Shown here: piece after piece, positions 20,564 through 32,200 of the stretch
Position numbering within the stretch: position 1 is the stretch's first letter
How the letters are laid out: the number at the start of each line of letters is the position of its first letter
DNA from: Suillus spraguei
Lineage: Eukaryota > Basidiomycota > Agaricomycetes > Boletales > Suillaceae
DNA: 64,000 nt
Reading direction: 5' to 3'
Assembly (NCBI GenBank): GCA_016800925.1
Contig: JABCPU010000314.1
Coordinates: 1 to 64,000 of the forward strand
Position numbers and translations under genes: made by a program
The notes under the pieces: generated by a model
The model's database searches: none
What the model was told of the DNA's origin: nothing
What the model saw: the letters and a program-made list of their open reading frames with translations, nothing else

Positions 20564-21111
20564 ATGGTGGGTACTATCACTCTGAAGCATGTTTTTACGC
20601 TAATCACGACTCGCTCACAGACCAAACGCACACGCAAAGTTGGTGTCACCGGAAAATACGGCACTGTGCGTATAATATCCTATTCTGTTGCAGGAGACAG
20701 TTGTCTCAGATGTCTCTATTGTAGCGTTATGGTGCTTCCCTGCGTAAGCAGGTGAAAAAGGTGCGTTGTTTGATCTAGGATCATGCTATTTGTTGACCTG
20801 TGATCTTCAGATGGAAATCACGCAACACGCCCGATACACCTGCACCTTCTGCGGCAAGGTTAGTGAAAGATCTAATGTGAGTATTCGCGCAGCCATTCTC
20901 ATTTCGTCATAGGACTCTGTGAAGCGTACCGCCGTTGGTATCTGGCATTGCAATTCTTGCAAAAAGACGATCGCTGGCGGTGCATGGACAGTATCGACGA
21001 CTGCGGCCGCTACTGTACGGAGGTGAGTCATTCCCATTCACCTTGTTGAGCGTCGAGTCTGACTATCTCCCTAGCACCGTTCGTCGTCTGCGGGAGTTGA
21101 CGGAGGCATAG
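20564..21111 (+). CDS. RPL43: 60S ribosomal protein L43 (eL43/L37a)
   Basis: A 92-residue zinc-ribbon protein of the large ribosomal subunit. Six exons: 20,564-20,566, 20,621-20,665, 20,725-20,760, 20,811-20,858, 20,913-21,022 and 21,075-21,111; lengths sum to 279 bp. The first exon is only the ATG. The protein shows [20 protein letters not shown], then the two zinc pairs CTFC and CNSC, and ends [11 protein letters not shown], as in other eukaryotes. All introns are 50-59 bp with GT-AG ends, and intron 1 has a CTAAT branch-like site. An open extension that reads through intron 1 was rejected because the family starts directly with TKRT or KRTK. The frame is intact. Confidence 0.97.
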
Positions 21112-21372
21112 ATAAAATCTCATGGGTTCTCTTGCCATACTTTTCTTCACTTTGTTCCATATATCTTGATCCAATGTCTATGAACCTGATGATGCACACT
21201 AGTCTCCTCCACGTGTGAATGCTTTGCTTTAAATCATTTACGAAGACTCTTCAGTATGAGCGATTCATCGACCTTCCAAAGTGACTAGAGTCTGCACGAA
21301 TTGATATTAAGAATCAAGACATTGTGTACATTTGCTGAAGTGATTGTACATCAAAAGGAGATGATAATGAAA

Positions 21373-22843
21373 TCAAGTCAGTGGACTGTCGTCCGAACCA
21401 TCTACTTCGTCAGTGGGGCTTAAGCCCTCTTCCTCGCCACTGTCATCCTCTTCGTCGTCGTCGTCATCATCGCTTTCTTCATCACTTTCATTGAACATAA
21501 GAGAAATATACTCATCCCCGAGCTGGGCATCCTCGACCGCGACATGCTGTGAACTCAAAACATTGTCAGAACTAGTATCAGAACCAGGAATGACAGTGGA
21601 AGAAGTAGCAGCAGCGATATCCGAAGTCAATGAGGCTGTTCGCGCTGAAGGCTTGCGGTTGCGGTTGGCACGAATAACGTGAGGAAGTTTGCATCCCTTT
21701 GTCGAGCAGCTTCCTTTCTCAGCAAAGTCTGGGCACTCTCTGACATGTTGCATCTCGCAGTCGAGGCCCTTAGCGCAGTAACCAAGTACCGCGAAGTCGC
21801 GACACACGCCGCGTTGCTGTCCCACACGAACGTGCGGAAAGTGACAATTTTCTCGAGTGCATCGGCCGTTGTTAGCAAAATGCACACAGAGAGGCGTCCG
21901 TTCAGGGGTCGGGTCGTGTGAGAGGTTACAGGTTTCAGCCGTGCTGGAGCAGTTTCCGTGCAAAAAGTTCCAGCAGATGGCGATCTTGTTAGGGTCATGC
22001 TGATACATGCAAGTCAGACCGCGACTGCAGGCACCTGTTGCAGCACGAGCGTTGGGCGAATATAAATTTAGCAAAGGCAAAGGTACTGTGAAAAAAAGGC
22101 TGACCACGCACCTGTAGTTGTGAAGCGGGGGCACGGTTTTTCCAGGTATTTCATGCGCTTATTTCTGCGTCTATTAGATGTCATCAGGTTGAATCTGTAG
22201 CAAAAACTTGATCGGTCGACGGACTGTTGAGAACCTCGAGTATTATCTAGAGTCATGTTCCGGTTTCTTGGCCGACGTTGACGAGCTCGCGATGAGGCCT
22301 TGGACTTGTATGCACGGCCAGTCGGGATCAAGTGTCCTGTTGTTGTTCTGGAGAAATCCACTTGCTGGGGAATTGACCGAAGTGGAGCTTTGGGTGGAGC
22401 AGATGGAAGCTTTGGTACTGTAATCAAATAGCATGCGGTTACAAAAAATGAAACTACCCCGTAACCAAATACTGATAAGGAAACAAACTTACAATCCTTG
22501 CGCACAAGAGATCTGGTTGACGATTTGAAAGTCACACCATCGATAACAACGTCACGGGTAGACGAGGCCTGAGGTGGATGGGGTGGCCTTGTGGAGGGGC
22601 GGATAAACTTCGTTGATGGTTTCTGATATTCGGAGGGTCTATAAGATGCTGGTGGTTTGTACTTTGGATTAAAATATGCATTGCTCCTGGGGACTGAGAA
22701 GGATCCAGCAGATTGTTGAGTCGATTTATGTTGATTGATAGCACCTGCGTGGCTTGTTAGAAATAATATCCCAATGAAAAAGTAAGGTCACCTGTTAGTC
22801 GGGCAATTTCTTCCTTGAGTGCTGCGTCCGATGTCGAGGCCAT
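21373..22843 (-). CDS. Five-finger CCCH zinc-finger protein (ZC3H3-like)
   Basis: Four exons on the minus strand (22,843-22,792, 22,744-22,493, 22,417-22,112, 22,034-21,373) give 423 residues in one frame. The N-terminal half is basic and Pro/Ser-rich. Five CCCH fingers follow from about residue 195: CPRFTTTGACSRGLTCMYQH, CWNFLHGNCSSTAETCNLSH, CVHFANNGRCTRENCHFPH, CRDFAVLGYCAKGLDCEMQH and CPDFAEKGSCSTKGCKLPH. The C-terminus is strongly acidic. This layout matches ZC3H3/Lee1-like proteins, which bind RNA and in animals act in mRNA 3'-end formation and export. The role here is inferred from domain layout only. The start is 128 bp from the divergent glycosyltransferase-like gene, suggesting a shared promoter. 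Confidence 0.88.
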
Positions 22844-22971
22844 GATGGCTGTCGAAGAAGAAGTTGTTGGTCAGCTCCGAATGATGATCAACCAAACTTG
22901 GAGCATGACAAACATAAGTACATACACTGTAAGTTTGAACTGACTCATCCGAGTCCTTCACAAATCGGATC

Positions 22972-25410
22972 ATGCCTCGATACAAAAGACCTAATAAACA
23001 GCAGCCTTCTTGCAAGCTACCACTGCTACGAACGAACCCCTTATTCCTCTTGGGCTTGTTTGCGACTTTGTGGTTCTGGATGCAGAATCGCTCTAAATCA
23101 GATGTGTCGGACAAAGTCAACGACGTTCTGCACACGCCAATGAACTTATCTGCACCACCTATCGAAAACCACTCTCTGACAGCTATACTGCCGATTCTTT
23201 CAGACTCTTTGGAAGGCCTCGAAGTTTTGTTGTCCCCGTTTCTCGTCCCTTCCGACACTATTCGAGAAGTCGTTTTAATTTGCCCACAAACAATCTTTTT
23301 AGATGCACGACGGGTACTTAAGAAGATTTTGTCATACAGTGACACAGTTGAACACCCCAATCTATCACTACTACCCTATACAGGCTCTTCGTTCTATAAT
23401 AGTACACTCTCAAGTGCTATGTTTCGTGTTAGAACGGAATGGGTTCTTGTTCTCGACAACCATGGTTTGCAAGGCCTCACCAGCGGACAACAAGCGTATT
23501 TACTCAGTCCACTATCCATTTCCCTACCAGTCGGACCTAATGGCTTCCTCCGATCTCCTGCCAATTCCAATCGTATACTTGCCACTGGCAATCTTGAGCC
23601 TGCTGAATATCTCGTCCCTCCTTTCGTGGCACCAACCCGTCTATTCTCTCGTACTTTTTCGTATCTCGCCGATCATCCTTGGCTTGCTTTTGGCGTGCAC
23701 ATTGCGAAGACTCATCTCGGGATGATAGGAGGATTAGTTCTTCCATCCGACATCAATTGTTGCGAACAAAATTCTCGCCTCGAAATGACTGAGATAGAAC
23801 ACAACCTGACAGGGATTCTATCAGCGGACAACGGTCACACGCAAAAACAGCCGGTACCCACTTTGGGTCGCTTCGTCCTGGTCGTTCCTCATTTGGAAGA
23901 TCTCCATGCTTTCATGCCTGTTGTCTGCAGGCTCCAGTCCGTCGGCCATATTGTATCGGTCTTACTGTACCAGGCGTCATCGAGTGATACCATGTATTGT
24001 TCTTCTGAGGACTGTACTCTCCAGTGCTCGACGCTTTCTCACACTGCTCCGACCTTCCACAATTGGCTAGATTCTCTAGACGCCTCACCCGATGTTATCT
24101 TCGCTTTGGATGTTCAAGATTTTTTGTCTGTCACATTCACGATGGTTCTTCGACACGAGTCCTACCGCAAAACCACGTTAATTAGATTGCCTCGAGCTGA
24201 CATACCACATTCCGATTGGATCGGTTCACTCACCCTTCTTGAACTTCGCAGTTAGTAACGAACATCATTCTCAATGTTATTATCTAATCGAGAGCAGACT
24301 GGAATATACCCGAAATCACCATTAGCGTCATAACCGATCATAGACATCACTCTTTGCAACGGTTGTTGATGTCCTTGACCCGTGCTCGGTACTTTGGAGA
24401 AAGAATCAGACTGCGCATCAATCTGGAGCAAACTGCTGACCTCAAAACCTTTAGAGTCTTACAAGATTTCGAATGGCCTTATGGCGACATCTTTGTCCAC
24501 CACAGGGTTATACATGGCGGTCTCCTCCCCGCTGTCGTTGAGTCATGGTATCCAAATTCCAACGATTCTTATGGCTTGCTTCTCGAGGATGACATTGAGG
24601 TGTCTCCCTTGTTCTTCGCGTGGATCAAGATGACTGTCTTGCGATACCGGTAAGTTAACCAAGATTTTCAGCAAACCTTCCCATGATCAACAAATTTCTT
24701 GGAGGTATGGTGGACCCGAAAACATCTCGCCGTCTGTGTTTGGTATCAGTCTTTACCAGCAAAAAATGGTCGAGCTTAGACCAGAAGGTCGGAGATCCTT
24801 TGATGCTAGGGCGCTGTTCACCTCCAATGGCATCCCGAACCCAAACACCCCATACCTGTCGCAGATACCCTGCAGCTGGGGTGCGGTCTACTTCCCAGAA
24901 CACTGGCGCGAGTTTCATGACTACCTCTCCATCCGCCTCTCCGAGTGCTCCATGAAAATACATGAGAACGTTGTTCCCGACATCCGCTCCAACAAGTGGG
25001 TCAAATCATGGAAGAAATACTTCATCGAGCTGGTCTATCTTCGTGGATATGTCATGCTCTATCCGAACTATGCCAATTTCACATCACTGTCGATTAATCA
25101 CCTCGAGATTGGCTCGCATGTCAAAGACCAGCCAGAAGCAGAATACCTCCGCAAGAAAGCATTGTTCATGCTTCCCTTAATGCCGCTGACGAATGCCTCA
25201 GTGCCACTTTGCCGCCTGCTTGACTTGCCAGAGCAGAAACTCCCTTCCTTATCTTCTTTGCCTGTTCTGGATCTCATGGGAAAGCTTTCTTCGGTATCAG
25301 ACCTGTTGGAACGGGGCATCAAGCGTCGAACGGAACTTACTGGCTGCAGTGCTGCCATCTCTTTGACCTATGACGCTCGTGAGTTGATGTGTCTTCAGGA
25401 GTTCATTTGA
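22972..25410 (+). CDS. Glycosyltransferase-like type II membrane protein, conserved in mushrooms
   Basis: Three exons (22,972-24,250, 24,298-24,649, 24,705-25,410) encode 778 residues with no frame break. A basic N-terminus is followed by one membrane segment (PLFLLGLFATLWFWM, residues about 24-38), which suggests a Golgi or ER lumenal enzyme. The central part contains ISVITDHRHHSLQRLLMSL and then LLEDDIEVSPLFFAWI, a DxD-like acidic cluster typical of GT-A glycosyltransferases. Downstream conserved stretches include CSWGAVYFPEHWREF and ELVYLRGYVMLYPNY. I recognise the overall pattern as a conserved Agaricomycete family but cannot name donor or acceptor sugar. It converges on PAT1 with about 265 bp between stop codons. 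Confidence 0.82.
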
Positions 25411-25676
25411 GTGTCAAGCATTTGGTGATAATGCGGCGACTCGCACTAGTCTTTTTGTCGTTCTGTCCGTTGGAAATTTTATCTTGTATAAGCAATAGAT
25501 ACGCACTCTCAAATTCAGCATATACTATGGCAAAGACAAATTGATTCAATCTAAGGTAATTAAGTAAATGAGCAGCCCATTTTACTTGCATGAGTGACAA
25601 GCCCTGAGTAATTTTGTCTTTCTAACAACGTGAGCAATGATAGTGATACATGATGATGTCGGAACTGCAACAAGAA

Positions 25677-28600
25677 TCACACTGATATCTGGGAACTGTC
25701 GAGGCCAAGCGCATGGAGGAAGAGATTGACGTTAGCCAGTTTCGTCTGTCGCTCCTCTTCATCTGCTACCCAGCCCTTGCTGACACTTGTCACGATATCC
25801 AGTACTTTTTCGCGGAGGTTGGTGACAAGAATAGATTGTTGGTCAGAGGAGGCGTGCAGTGCAAGCGCAGCGAGAAATTGCCAAACGGGCTGGTCAAGGA
25901 TGTCCGTAGGAGGAAGGGGAGCCGCTACGGGGAGAGGTTGGGCAACGAGTCGAGTCGAGGGAAACAAGAGCACGAAATGGGGCATCAAAAGTTGGAATAG
26001 ATGATCAAACATGGTTTGCCTGAAAACGATCAAATTGGAGTTGACCATTTTGTGAAGTTAGAAAATTGCATACCATTGTTGAGCTTCCGCAGGCGTTGGT
26101 ATTTCTGAGGACTCGTGTGCACTGCTCATGCCCTGTTTAACTATCTCAACTCGACTCAAGAACAATGTTAACATGGCGATTCCAGGCTGAGTATGATGGA
26201 TAAGTAACTCCGTGCAAAATGAGACAAAACACTCGTACCCGAGTCTGAGCAGAAACGACAATATTGGTGCGATCCAAGAGTAATCCAAGCAGCCCCGTAA
26301 TGACCCTCAGCTCAGCCTTCGCGATCACAGGCAAAATACTTTGTAGAACACTTCCCAAAAAGGCCTGCGTCTGTCGCTCCACATCCTGGCGCTCGGAAGT
26401 TTCCTCTAATGAGTCAAGAAGAGGGGCATGCTTGACAACGTCAAGTTGAGAGAAGCAGGCGACCAAAAGCGTAAGAAGCGTGAGCATCCTAGGTGGCGTA
26501 ATGTGGCGGCTGAGCCGCGGCAGAATTTTTTTCCCCTTGACTGGGGTCAGTAGGGAGACAAATGGATGGGGATCACTGGAATTATATGTCAACATAAATG
26601 AAACAGTTTCGAAGTATGGGACCTACCTCGTTTCAAGAGGTAACATGACCTTTAAATTCATCCATATTTGTTCGACAAGATCATTATATGTCGCTGACCT
26701 AAAACATCGTCAACGCTGTTTCACAAAAAAAAGAAGATATAATACCATGAAACAAAAGCTTCCTCGTCTTCCTCATCCTCTTCTAGAGGCTGATCTCGCC
26801 TGAGTTGCTCAATATTCAGGACCAGATCATAAAGCCCCTCCAACACAACAAGTGTTTGCCGTTGGGTGAGTGGGTCTCTTCGCACCACGCCGTCATTCTA
26901 GGTACAAAAGGTAAAGAGGTCACGTCAGAATGAAGGCATCAACACGCACTCCAGCAGCTTGTCCAAGCGCCTCGCGACCAAGTTTCGCAGCCTCTTGCGC
27001 GGCACCGTTTCCATCCTCTTTGGATATATGAGGATGGGTACCAGACATGGTAGGAGTTGGTGAAGAAGCATCGACCTGCAGAAGCTGTCGTGGCGCAGCC
27101 TTGTAGCTACGGCCAGATGTTTTACCAAGAGCGCCCTGGAGACTGTGCAGAGCTTTCGAAACGCTGAGCATCAGAAAAAGAGAAAAACCTCGTGGAAGAC
27201 GTACAGTGCAGTCCTTTTTCCTTCTCCCTAAGTCGAGCATTATTAACGATCCGTTCAACCTGCGCTTCCATCTTTTGCATCGCACTTTGCCTTCTGCCAC
27301 TGCCCTTCTGTGCCAATCCGAGACCGACGCCGCCACTAGAGCCAAATTTGATCACACGCTCATCCTGCGACTGGAGTCCCAATCGTGAGCGAAGAATAGC
27401 ACCATAAACCTGAGCGTAAAAGTCTTCGGCATATGGATCCTGTGTAACGAGCTGCGATACTTGAATACGAGTAATAAAATCCTTGTCAGATTGTGTCATC
27501 AGATCATTGTAGCGAGACTGAAATTGTTATGAGTAAAAGGAAAGTGGACAAATTGCGGGCATCACCATGTGTGCGATCTTGGCAGCCTTGCGACGGCGCC
27601 TCTCCTCCATCCGCTCAGTTTCCATAATCTTACGCATGGCCTCAACCCGCAACGCTTCTTGCTCAGCCTGACTGATGCCCTGCATATCTCGCATGAACTC
27701 AACTTGTGCCATCTCTGACAAAAGTCTCTGTTGCAGTTGAATGCTCTGGGAATATATTGAGTGTTTTGCTGATTAAACAATGCGTACTGAGAGTCGATGA
27801 CAGGAGAATGCGTGCGACGTTGTGTGTCAGCGTAAGGAGACTGCCTGCGCGCGAGCAAATTCGGCTGCTGCTGCTGCAACTGTGACAGTTGCTGCGCGCG
27901 AAGCTGCCGTTCGAGTTCTTCCATACGGAGGCCTCTTGAAGCTCCTTCAATCGCTCCTGCTGTTGACGCTCCTGCTCTTGCTGGAGGAGGAGTATTTGCT
28001 GTTGGTGTTGATGCTGCTGATTGAAGCGAGGAGAAGGTGCAAGATGAGGAGCCAATCGTGGTGTAGACATTCGGGCTTGTTGTTGCACGCGAAGCTGCTG
28101 TTCTTGCTCCAAACGAGCCCGCATGCGGTCTGCAAGTAGATGTTCTTGCTGAAACCTTTGAAGGTCTTGCCGTTCGAGTTCTTGCACGCGGAACTCTTCT
28201 TGTCTGCGTGACTCTTCTTGTCTGCGAAGCTCTTCCTCTCTTTGCAACTCTTGTTGCAGCTGAACTTGCAGAAGCATCCCTTCTTGCTGCTTGCGCTTCT
28301 GCTGGGCAGCCCGCATCTCAGCCTCAATCTCCTGCAAAGTGCGAACACCCGCCTGGTTGATACCATGAGAGATGGGCTGTTGTTGACCGAGAGACCGATG
28401 GTCAGCGTATGCATTGAGCGCTGGGGACCTCGACGGCTGGAACGGAGACTTCATCAAATTGGAGGGCACGCGCTGATGACCTGCAGCACGAGAAAGCATA
28501 GAGAATGGCGATTTGTCGTCCCATATTGACTCAAGAGATTTTGGAGCTGGAGAAAGCCCTGTGACAGAAAATGTTGAGAGCCGAAACAGATTGAACGTAT

Positions 28601-29006
28601 CTGACCACATACCTCGATCACGGGATTTCGACACAGATTCTGTTCGTTCAACTATAGGTGTCCGCTCTCTGAAAGGCTCTGTAGTAGGAGTGAACCTGCC
28701 ACGTGTAGCTCCAACGGGCGTAGGGAGAGTTTGACTCGTAAAATCGAAATCTTTGCCTGGTTGCAGCAGACATTGTCACTCTTTTGCCCTTGCTGATGAC
28801 GATTGCATCTCACCGACAACACCTGTCTCACCGAAGGTCTCATCATTCAGTTCATCACCGCCCTCGAGGAGTGCATCTCCTAACCCATCATAGCTCTCTT
28901 CACCCCAGGTGTAGACTGCAAGGTCCTCGGATTCCTGAAGGCCTCCTTCCAAAAATTTCTTCTTTTCTTGTTCTAAGTTGCTTCTTTCGAACCCAAAGAA
29001 AGACAT
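25677..29006 (-). CDS. PAT1: Pat1, mRNA decapping activator
   Basis: Pat1 links deadenylated mRNA to decapping in P-bodies by binding Lsm1-7, Dhh1 and Dcp2. The start MSFFGFERS at 29,006 and an acidic N-terminus fit the family. A long Gln/Glu/Arg-rich coiled region follows (28,330-27,800). Next is the conserved middle: LLSEMAQVEFMRDMQG, EAMRKIMETERMEERRRRKA, then TQSDKDFITRIQVSQLVTQD and DEDFYAQVY-type sequence (27,499-27,380) and SGRRQSAMQKMEAQVERIV. The C-terminal helical domain runs to the stop at 25,677-25,679. Several short introns are present. Two apparent frame breaks lie in the Gln-rich part (near 27,930 and 27,740-27,780); no splice choice I tried repairs them. The rest is well conserved, so the gene is probably functional. 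Confidence 0.85.
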
Positions 29007-29259
29007 AAGAAAGAGAGGAGAGCTCTCAGCGAGCTGATGAGTCTAATTGGAAGTCGGAATCAAGACTTAGAAGCCCATCTCCCCGCAACAAACATGACCA
29101 TACACAGACTACCTACCGCCAGTCAAGACTAGTCAATCTCAACGTAAATTTGTGTGCTTCTCCGTTAACGCTTCTCAGATGCTGACGATGTAAAGTTTGA
29201 TTGGCACTTCTTTTTAACTACAAATCTTTCCTATACTTGTCACAAACGTATTCTCTTGG

Positions 29260-32200
29260 TCACTCACATGACGCCATTTTATGAACCTCTTCCAAAAAGT
29301 CTAGCAACGTGCTGGCGCTCCAGGCTTGGGTATTACACGAGTCGGCACAATATTGTCCGTTCTTATTTGTCAGCTCGGGGATGCCAGCCCAAGGATCAGT
29401 CTGGATATGATGCTTAGGGGTGAGCAGGATTTTGTGAAGATAATGAAGGGTTTGAGTTGTATCCTGCCAGCGTCTATTAGCTCGCAGAGATTGTGACCAT
29501 CCGTGAAAGTGTACTGACTTCTTTGCCTGCACCAAACCGTGTGTCGAAGTAGAGGTAAGCGCGGAGGAAATATCCAAGCGGCCAACCCCATTCAGGGCCC
29601 TTCAGAACAAGCACGCTGCTTAGACACGTAACATGACACAATTATCACTCAAACTTACATTATGATAGTTGAGTCCCTTTGCAACACGCTGGTCCGTGGT
29701 GTCATTAGAGTTGTCATATTGAGGCCGATATTGCATGTCGCTTGGGTCCAAGGTTTTCATGCCAAGTGAACTCCGTAAAACTTGGTCAGCGAGGTGGAGT
29801 GCGTGCAGAGCATGCTGAGTATGGAACAGTTCTGGCGCTACAGTCATAGCGATCGGGAAATTTGGTCTGAACTGGTAATCAGACCATTCTCGACCTGGGC
29901 CAGAACCATACACATCCTTGTAGATGCCCCTTCTATTGATAATAGCAGGATTCACATCATAGCGCGAGTCATCGCCGGCGTCTGTTTAATAATAAGAATG
30001 ACGTGTAACAACGAAAATAACTGTCAGTCTTACTTAGGGGAACATAGTAGCATCTTTCGAAGGACTGCTGTAAAGGTCACCCCAGGCCTTGTAGGTAACA
30101 AACGTATTCTGCCCATTAACTTCGAAGGATCACGTTAGTGGGTCATATGATGAATCAGTAAATGAAATCTCACCTGTCGCTTCAACACCCTTGAATGGGA
30201 AACTTCCAAAACTCGATAGCGTATCAAGCCATCGTAGCGTGCTTTTCAGCAAACCAGTAATCTCGACTGGCGCGCCGTCTCTTGGTGTTCCAGGAACGCC
30301 CTTCGTGCCCGCCTTCTCAGATTCTCCCATTTTATCCATCCAAGTCCCACAATTGTGCTGGTTTCCCCCGAAAATGAACCCTGTGTCCCAGTCGACTCGA
30401 ATTTTTATGTCGAATCCTTCGTCCTTCATCTGCATGTCAAGGTTGGGGCCAGCGTCATGCTCGCGGAACGCGATTCCACTTGCGTGGCGCTGAAGTATTT
30501 CTTGGATGATCTCCGCAAGAGTGCTCGTGTATGCGTACGCGCGCGAATCATCCCATTCGACCCAGGTATCATCTATAGGGAACCTACGCTTCACCGGCTC
30601 CGACAAGATCGATAGACCATCAGGCGCGCTGGCTACATAATCTTGAATATTTTGTAACATCCACCATGGTGAATCTCTCGAATTATATCTGAGAAGGCAT
30701 CAAACAATGAAAATCATTTCGCACGACTGCCTGCTGATTCGTACCGTGGTTTCCTAAGGGAATCCAATAAATTGGGAATCAATCCGTGCTTCAAAGTTGA
30801 CGCAAAAGCGAGAATATGTTTTTTGGCGCCCTCGAAATTGCCTGTAGTCAAAAACAGCCCCTTAAAGATATGAAGACGTCACGGCCCCAACAACGTGCCC
30901 ATCCTGTGCCGAAATGAGGCAGTCCAGCTGCCAGTGAGGGAGTAGATTTCGCCGGGTCAAGGGATGCGGACTGTACCATTCCATGCATCTGAATAGCGCA
31001 CATGGCGAGATTCTGTGTGAAATCATGCCCTGTATATACGAACTCAGAGCATTGCTCGATCGCTGCACATCGAGCGGCTTTGTATGCAGTGGATATCAGG
31101 ATGGCAAAGTACTTTGGACGCAAATAAGAAGGAACAGAAGCCTTGATACGCTCTGTTCGCTCTTTGAACCACTGCGCAGGCTGCGCAAGTTTCGGGAATT
31201 GAATTATTTGCCTGGCGAGCAAATATGAGCTACGCCAGAGGCAAATAAGCAGACAACCACCTACTTTTGCAGTCTTGAATAGATATAGTCGAGTGCCCAA
31301 AGTCCTTGCCTGAAATTTTCGCAAAGTGGATGCCCAAGATCATTTGACTTCATAATGTGCCGAAGAGGATGCATCCATCCCTCCAGCCCGCAGTAGGTCA
31401 GCTTAACAAAGCCTGGGACATCATAGGCACCAATTAGCCCACTGGTCGCATCCCTTTCTTCACCATCAGCGCGATATAATATAACGTTCAAATCAACAAG
31501 GTCCAGGTTGCCGAAGGCTTTATCTGCATCCGAGGCGCAGAAGGTATCCAGCTCATTGTCCAGGTTCTGAACCTCGACTTCAAAAATGAGAATACTTCCG
31601 GGCGGAAAGTAGTCTGGAACTGTGATCCTGCAGAACGGTGCGACATCGTGCGATATCTGCGGGACGACGACATCGGGAATTTCAACCAGCTTCCCGGGGA
31701 GGCCTCGGATGGTGTTGGGATCATATAGCGTTTTATATGATAAAAACTCGATCGAAGCACCATACACGAATCGAGCTCTGGTACGAGACAACTCTATAGT
31801 GTTCACTATTGATCGGTTAGAGTGAATCATGTAAACCGTATGATAGCACACACCGATGCCGCGGTCTTTTGAGCCCTTTGAAAACGCAGTACGGGCAATA
31901 AGCAGATAACCCTTTTGGGTAGTCGGATGCATTCGCTGAACGAGGATATACTTGCTGAGCGTTAGCGTCTGCATAAGAGCAAGTCCAAATCATATACTTA
32001 CATCACCCTCTTGCCAGTAATGGCCCTCGTCGAATCCACCAAGTACCATTTCCCGATGCAAGCCATTGAGCAATCTCTTTGCCCTTGCAATGCCCGAATT
32101 TTCGCCAAGCTGGGTTAGCTCGTATTGCCGTTTTTCTTCAACAAGATTTAGGAGCTTCGGATGTAGATCGTCAAAACCTTTCACTGAAGCAATTGCACAG

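Noticed and set aside
20530..20755. Open extension of RPL43 reading through its first intron
   Set aside because: The family starts immediately at TKRT or KRTK, and GTGGGT...CACAG with a branch-like CTAAT gives a clean splice after the ATG.
21413..21682. Ser-rich plus-strand open frame
   Set aside because: It is the shadow of the acidic Asp/Glu tail of the minus-strand CCCH protein.
27206..28734. Several plus-strand open frames of 60-105 codons
   Set aside because: They are antisense to the Gln-rich and basic parts of PAT1, have biased leucine/serine composition, and show no independent motif.
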